Assembly (NCBI GenBank): GCA_022709105.1
Contig: JAKIXL010000080.1
Location: forward strand, 245-6,747
Source of the DNA: Thermoplasmatota archaeon
GTDB taxonomy: Archaea; Thermoplasmatota; Thermoplasmata; Methanomassiliicoccales; Methanomassiliicoccaceae
Reading direction: 5' to 3'
Length of the DNA stretch: 6,503 nucleotides
Made by a program: the position numbers and the translations under genes. The notes under the pieces were generated by a model. That model was not told the origin of the DNA. It did no database searches and worked only from the letters and a program-made list of their open reading frames with translations. Positions 4,941-6,503 of the stretch are shown here, one piece after another (the first letter of the stretch is position 1; each line of letters begins with the position of its first letter).

Positions 4941-6299
4941 ATGGACATCATCGAGATGGCCTCCTCAGCGCTTGCCGTAGCAAGAAGGGAGGGCGCAACC
5001 CAAGCGGAGGCGTTCACCGTCGCCTCGGTGACCAAGAGCGTATACGTTGACGACGACCGCATAAAGATCGTCGAGGAGAAGGGGGACCAGGGGCTCGCGG
5101 TCCGCGTGCTCAAGGGCCGGAAGCTGGCCCAAGCCTCCTCGGCCTGCGCCAGTAGGGAGGACGCGGAGGCCTGCGCCCGCGCCGCCGCGTCTCTGGCTGA
5201 CCGCTCCCCGGCATCCCGCGCCTATGACAGCTTCCCGCGGCCGGAAAAGGCCGTACTCTCGCCCCCGCCCCGGGACGGCAGGATCGCGGACCTAGACGTC
5301 AGTGTGCTAGTGGAGATGGCCAAGGCCACGGTCGGAGCGGCGAACGATCGTGGGACGAAGGTACCTCGCGGGGTACTGAGGGTAGCGAGCACCATGATGG
5401 CCATCATGAACACCAATGGACTGGAGGTCATCAACCGAGGCACCTTGGTCTTTGCGGGCTACGACGCCATGGCCGAAGGACCTGCGCCGGGAGAAGGCGT
5501 CGGCAATCTCAACTCTCCATGGCTCAGGGACTACGACCCGGTACGGATGGGGGAGGACATTGCCCGCCAGGCACTGCAGGCAAGGGAGGCAAGGCCTATG
5601 GACCGGTCCATCAAGGCCCCGGTGATGGTAACGGCGGGCGAGCTGAGCGGGATGCTATCTTCCTCGATAGCCTTCGCACTAAGTGCGGAGAGCGTCAACA
5701 AGAGGCGCAGCCCCTGGGGTGCGAGCCTGGACAAGCGCGTGGCATCGCCCGAGATCGATCTGGTGGACGATCCCTCGGACCCCCAAGGGGCGCTGTCCGC
5801 GGCCTATGACGACGAGGGAGCGCCCACTACAGTCAAGAAGATAGTGGAGAACGGTGTCCTCAGGACCTTCCTGTACGACAGCTACAATTCCAGCATGTCG
5901 TCGAGACCACCATCGGGCAACGGGATGCGGCGCGGGCCGAGCGATGCTCAGTATCTGTTCCAAAGCTCTCCGGGATGCCGGCCGGTGAACCTCACGCTGA
6001 GGCCGGGGCAGCGCTCCGTCGAGGAGATAATATCATCCATGGACAAAGGCGTGGTCGTGGAGAAGTTCGCCTACCCCACGGTCAACCCGTTCACTGGAGC
6101 CTTCGCACTGGAGGCCCGCCTTGCGCACTTGGTCAACAGGGGAGCAATAAGCGGCCAGATAAAGCATGCGCTGATCGTAGGGAACATGTATGAGGGGCTG
6201 AAGAACATCGTGGAGATCGCGAGCGACTCCCGCACCGTAGGAGACATGGTCCTCCCCTCGGTTGTCTTCGACGGCTTCGAGGCCGTGGGGTCCAAGTAG
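4941..6299 (+). CDS. tldE: TldE/PmbA, non-catalytic partner of TldD
   Basis: This 452-residue protein has the length and fold pattern of PmbA/TldE. It shares the TldD/PmbA layout but lacks HExxxH: the equivalent segment reads MLSSSIAFALSAESV (238-252). Family features include the DDP...YDDEGAPTT block after it, VENGVL...YDSYNSS, the SGNGMRRG turn, and the C-terminal NPFTGAF...HALIVGNMYEGLKNI region. TldE lacks the zinc site and pairs with TldD to form the closed chamber that admits unstructured peptides. Its ATG directly follows the tldD TGA with no gap, and an internal RBS supports the start. It is the last gene of the operon: its TAG is two bases from the TAG of a converging gene. The separate M24 gene upstream suggests the operon serves peptide turnover in general; a dedicated substrate cannot be excluded. 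Confidence 0.93.
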   Translation: MDIIEMASSALAVARREGATQAEAFTVASVTKSVYVDDDRIKIVEEKGDQGLAVRVLKGRKLAQASSACASREDAEACARAAASLADRSPASRAYDSFPRPEKAVLSPPPRDGRIADLDVSVLVEMAKATVGAANDRGTKVPRGVLRVASTMMAIMNTNGLEVINRGTLVFAGYDAMAEGPAPGEGVGNLNSPWLRDYDPVRMGEDIARQALQAREARPMDRSIKAPVMVTAGELSGMLSSSIAFALSAESVNKRRSPWGASLDKRVASPEIDLVDDPSDPQGALSAAYDDEGAPTTVKKIVENGVLRTFLYDSYNSSMSSRPPSGNGMRRGPSDAQYLFQSSPGCRPVNLTLRPGQRSVEEIISSMDKGVVVEKFAYPTVNPFTGAFALEARLAHLVNRGAISGQIKHALIVGNMYEGLKNIVEIASDSRTVGDMVLPSVVFDGFEAVGSK

Positions 6300-6301
6300 G
6301 C

Positions 6302-6503
6302 CTACCCTTTCACCCAGCCTATGTTAGTCTCCAAGATGCCGAACAGCACATCGCCGCTCTTTCCAGATAGGCGAGCACCGAACGGTAGGTGGTGAACAGG
6401 TTCAACGAACTGGTCGGTCTTGAGGGTGCCGTTCTCCAACTGCTCGATGCGCATGTAGTGTTCGACCTCCCTCTCCCCGAAGGGCGTGGGGATCCTGTCC
6501 TTC
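6302..6503 (-). CDS. C-terminal part of an unidentified protein, partial
   Basis: An open frame of 66 codons runs in from the right edge and ends with TAG at 6302-6304. Codon use is like that of the neighbouring genes, with many GAG, CTG, GTC and ATC codons, which supports it being real. The visible protein runs from RIPTPFGEREVEHYMRIE through LENGTLKTDQFVEPVHHLPFG and ends in IGWVKG. I do not recognise it with confidence. The pattern of a P-x-G turn, a strand, D/N-G, and a V-x-PV-x-x-LPFG strand loosely recalls the C-terminal end of protein-L-isoaspartate O-methyltransferases; this is a weak guess. It converges on tldE with a two-base gap and no separate terminator between them. Confidence 0.7.
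   Translation of the reverse strand, partial: KDRIPTPFGEREVEHYMRIEQLENGTLKTDQFVEPVHHLPFGARLSGKSGDVLFGILETNIGWVKG

Noticed and set aside
1..6503. CRISPR array, tRNA, rRNA, prophage or toxin-antitoxin genes
   Set aside because: No regularly spaced direct repeats, cloverleaf or T-loop consensus, or phage or toxin families were seen; the only repeats are the coding hexads at 2021-2092 and short hairpins.

Overview
The window comes from a GC-rich archaeon, most likely a euryarchaeote of the Thermoplasmatota/Methanomassiliicoccales type. Four things point to archaea: an archease gene, a NadX-type L-aspartate dehydrogenase, GGTGA-type ribosome binding sites matching the archaeal 16S tail, and A/T-rich TATA-like boxes about 25-40 bases upstream of starts that lack a Shine-Dalgarno. 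The lineage within archaea is inferred from overall gene style and was not tested.

Layout from left to right. Bases 1-119 encode the last ~38 codons of an IS200/IS605-type TnpB (OrfB). A short hairpin and a TTCAC motif follow, and they probably mark the right end of the insertion element. This end abuts the stop codon of archease (152-556, minus strand), so the two genes converge. About 580 bases with no convincing gene follow (557-1134). Next is L-aspartate dehydrogenase nadX (1135-1953, plus). It converges on a small gene (1982-2311, minus) for a two-part protein with an acidic helical N-terminal half and a histone-H1-like Lys/Ala/Pro tail. A divergent promoter region (2312-2475) separates that gene from a three-gene plus-strand operon: an M24 Xaa-Pro peptidase (2476-3564), tldD (3564-4940) and tldE/pmbA (4941-6299). 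The operon genes overlap by one base or directly abut, and tldD and tldE each carry a GGTGA ribosome binding site. At the right edge the C-terminal 66 codons of an unidentified minus-strand gene (6302-6503) converge on tldE.

How the genes work together. The operon reads as a peptide-breakdown or peptide-maturation module: TldD/TldE is a heteromeric metallopeptidase acting on unstructured peptides, and the M24 enzyme removes or splits residues next to proline. NadX (quinolinate/NAD synthesis) and archease (RtcB RNA ligase cofactor) look like single housekeeping genes. The most unusual items are the TnpB element end that stops at the archease stop codon, where any TnpB guide RNA would read into archease in antisense, and the acidic/basic H1-tail-like protein. 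I found no CRISPR array, tRNA or rRNA, and I see no wholly new multi-gene system here.
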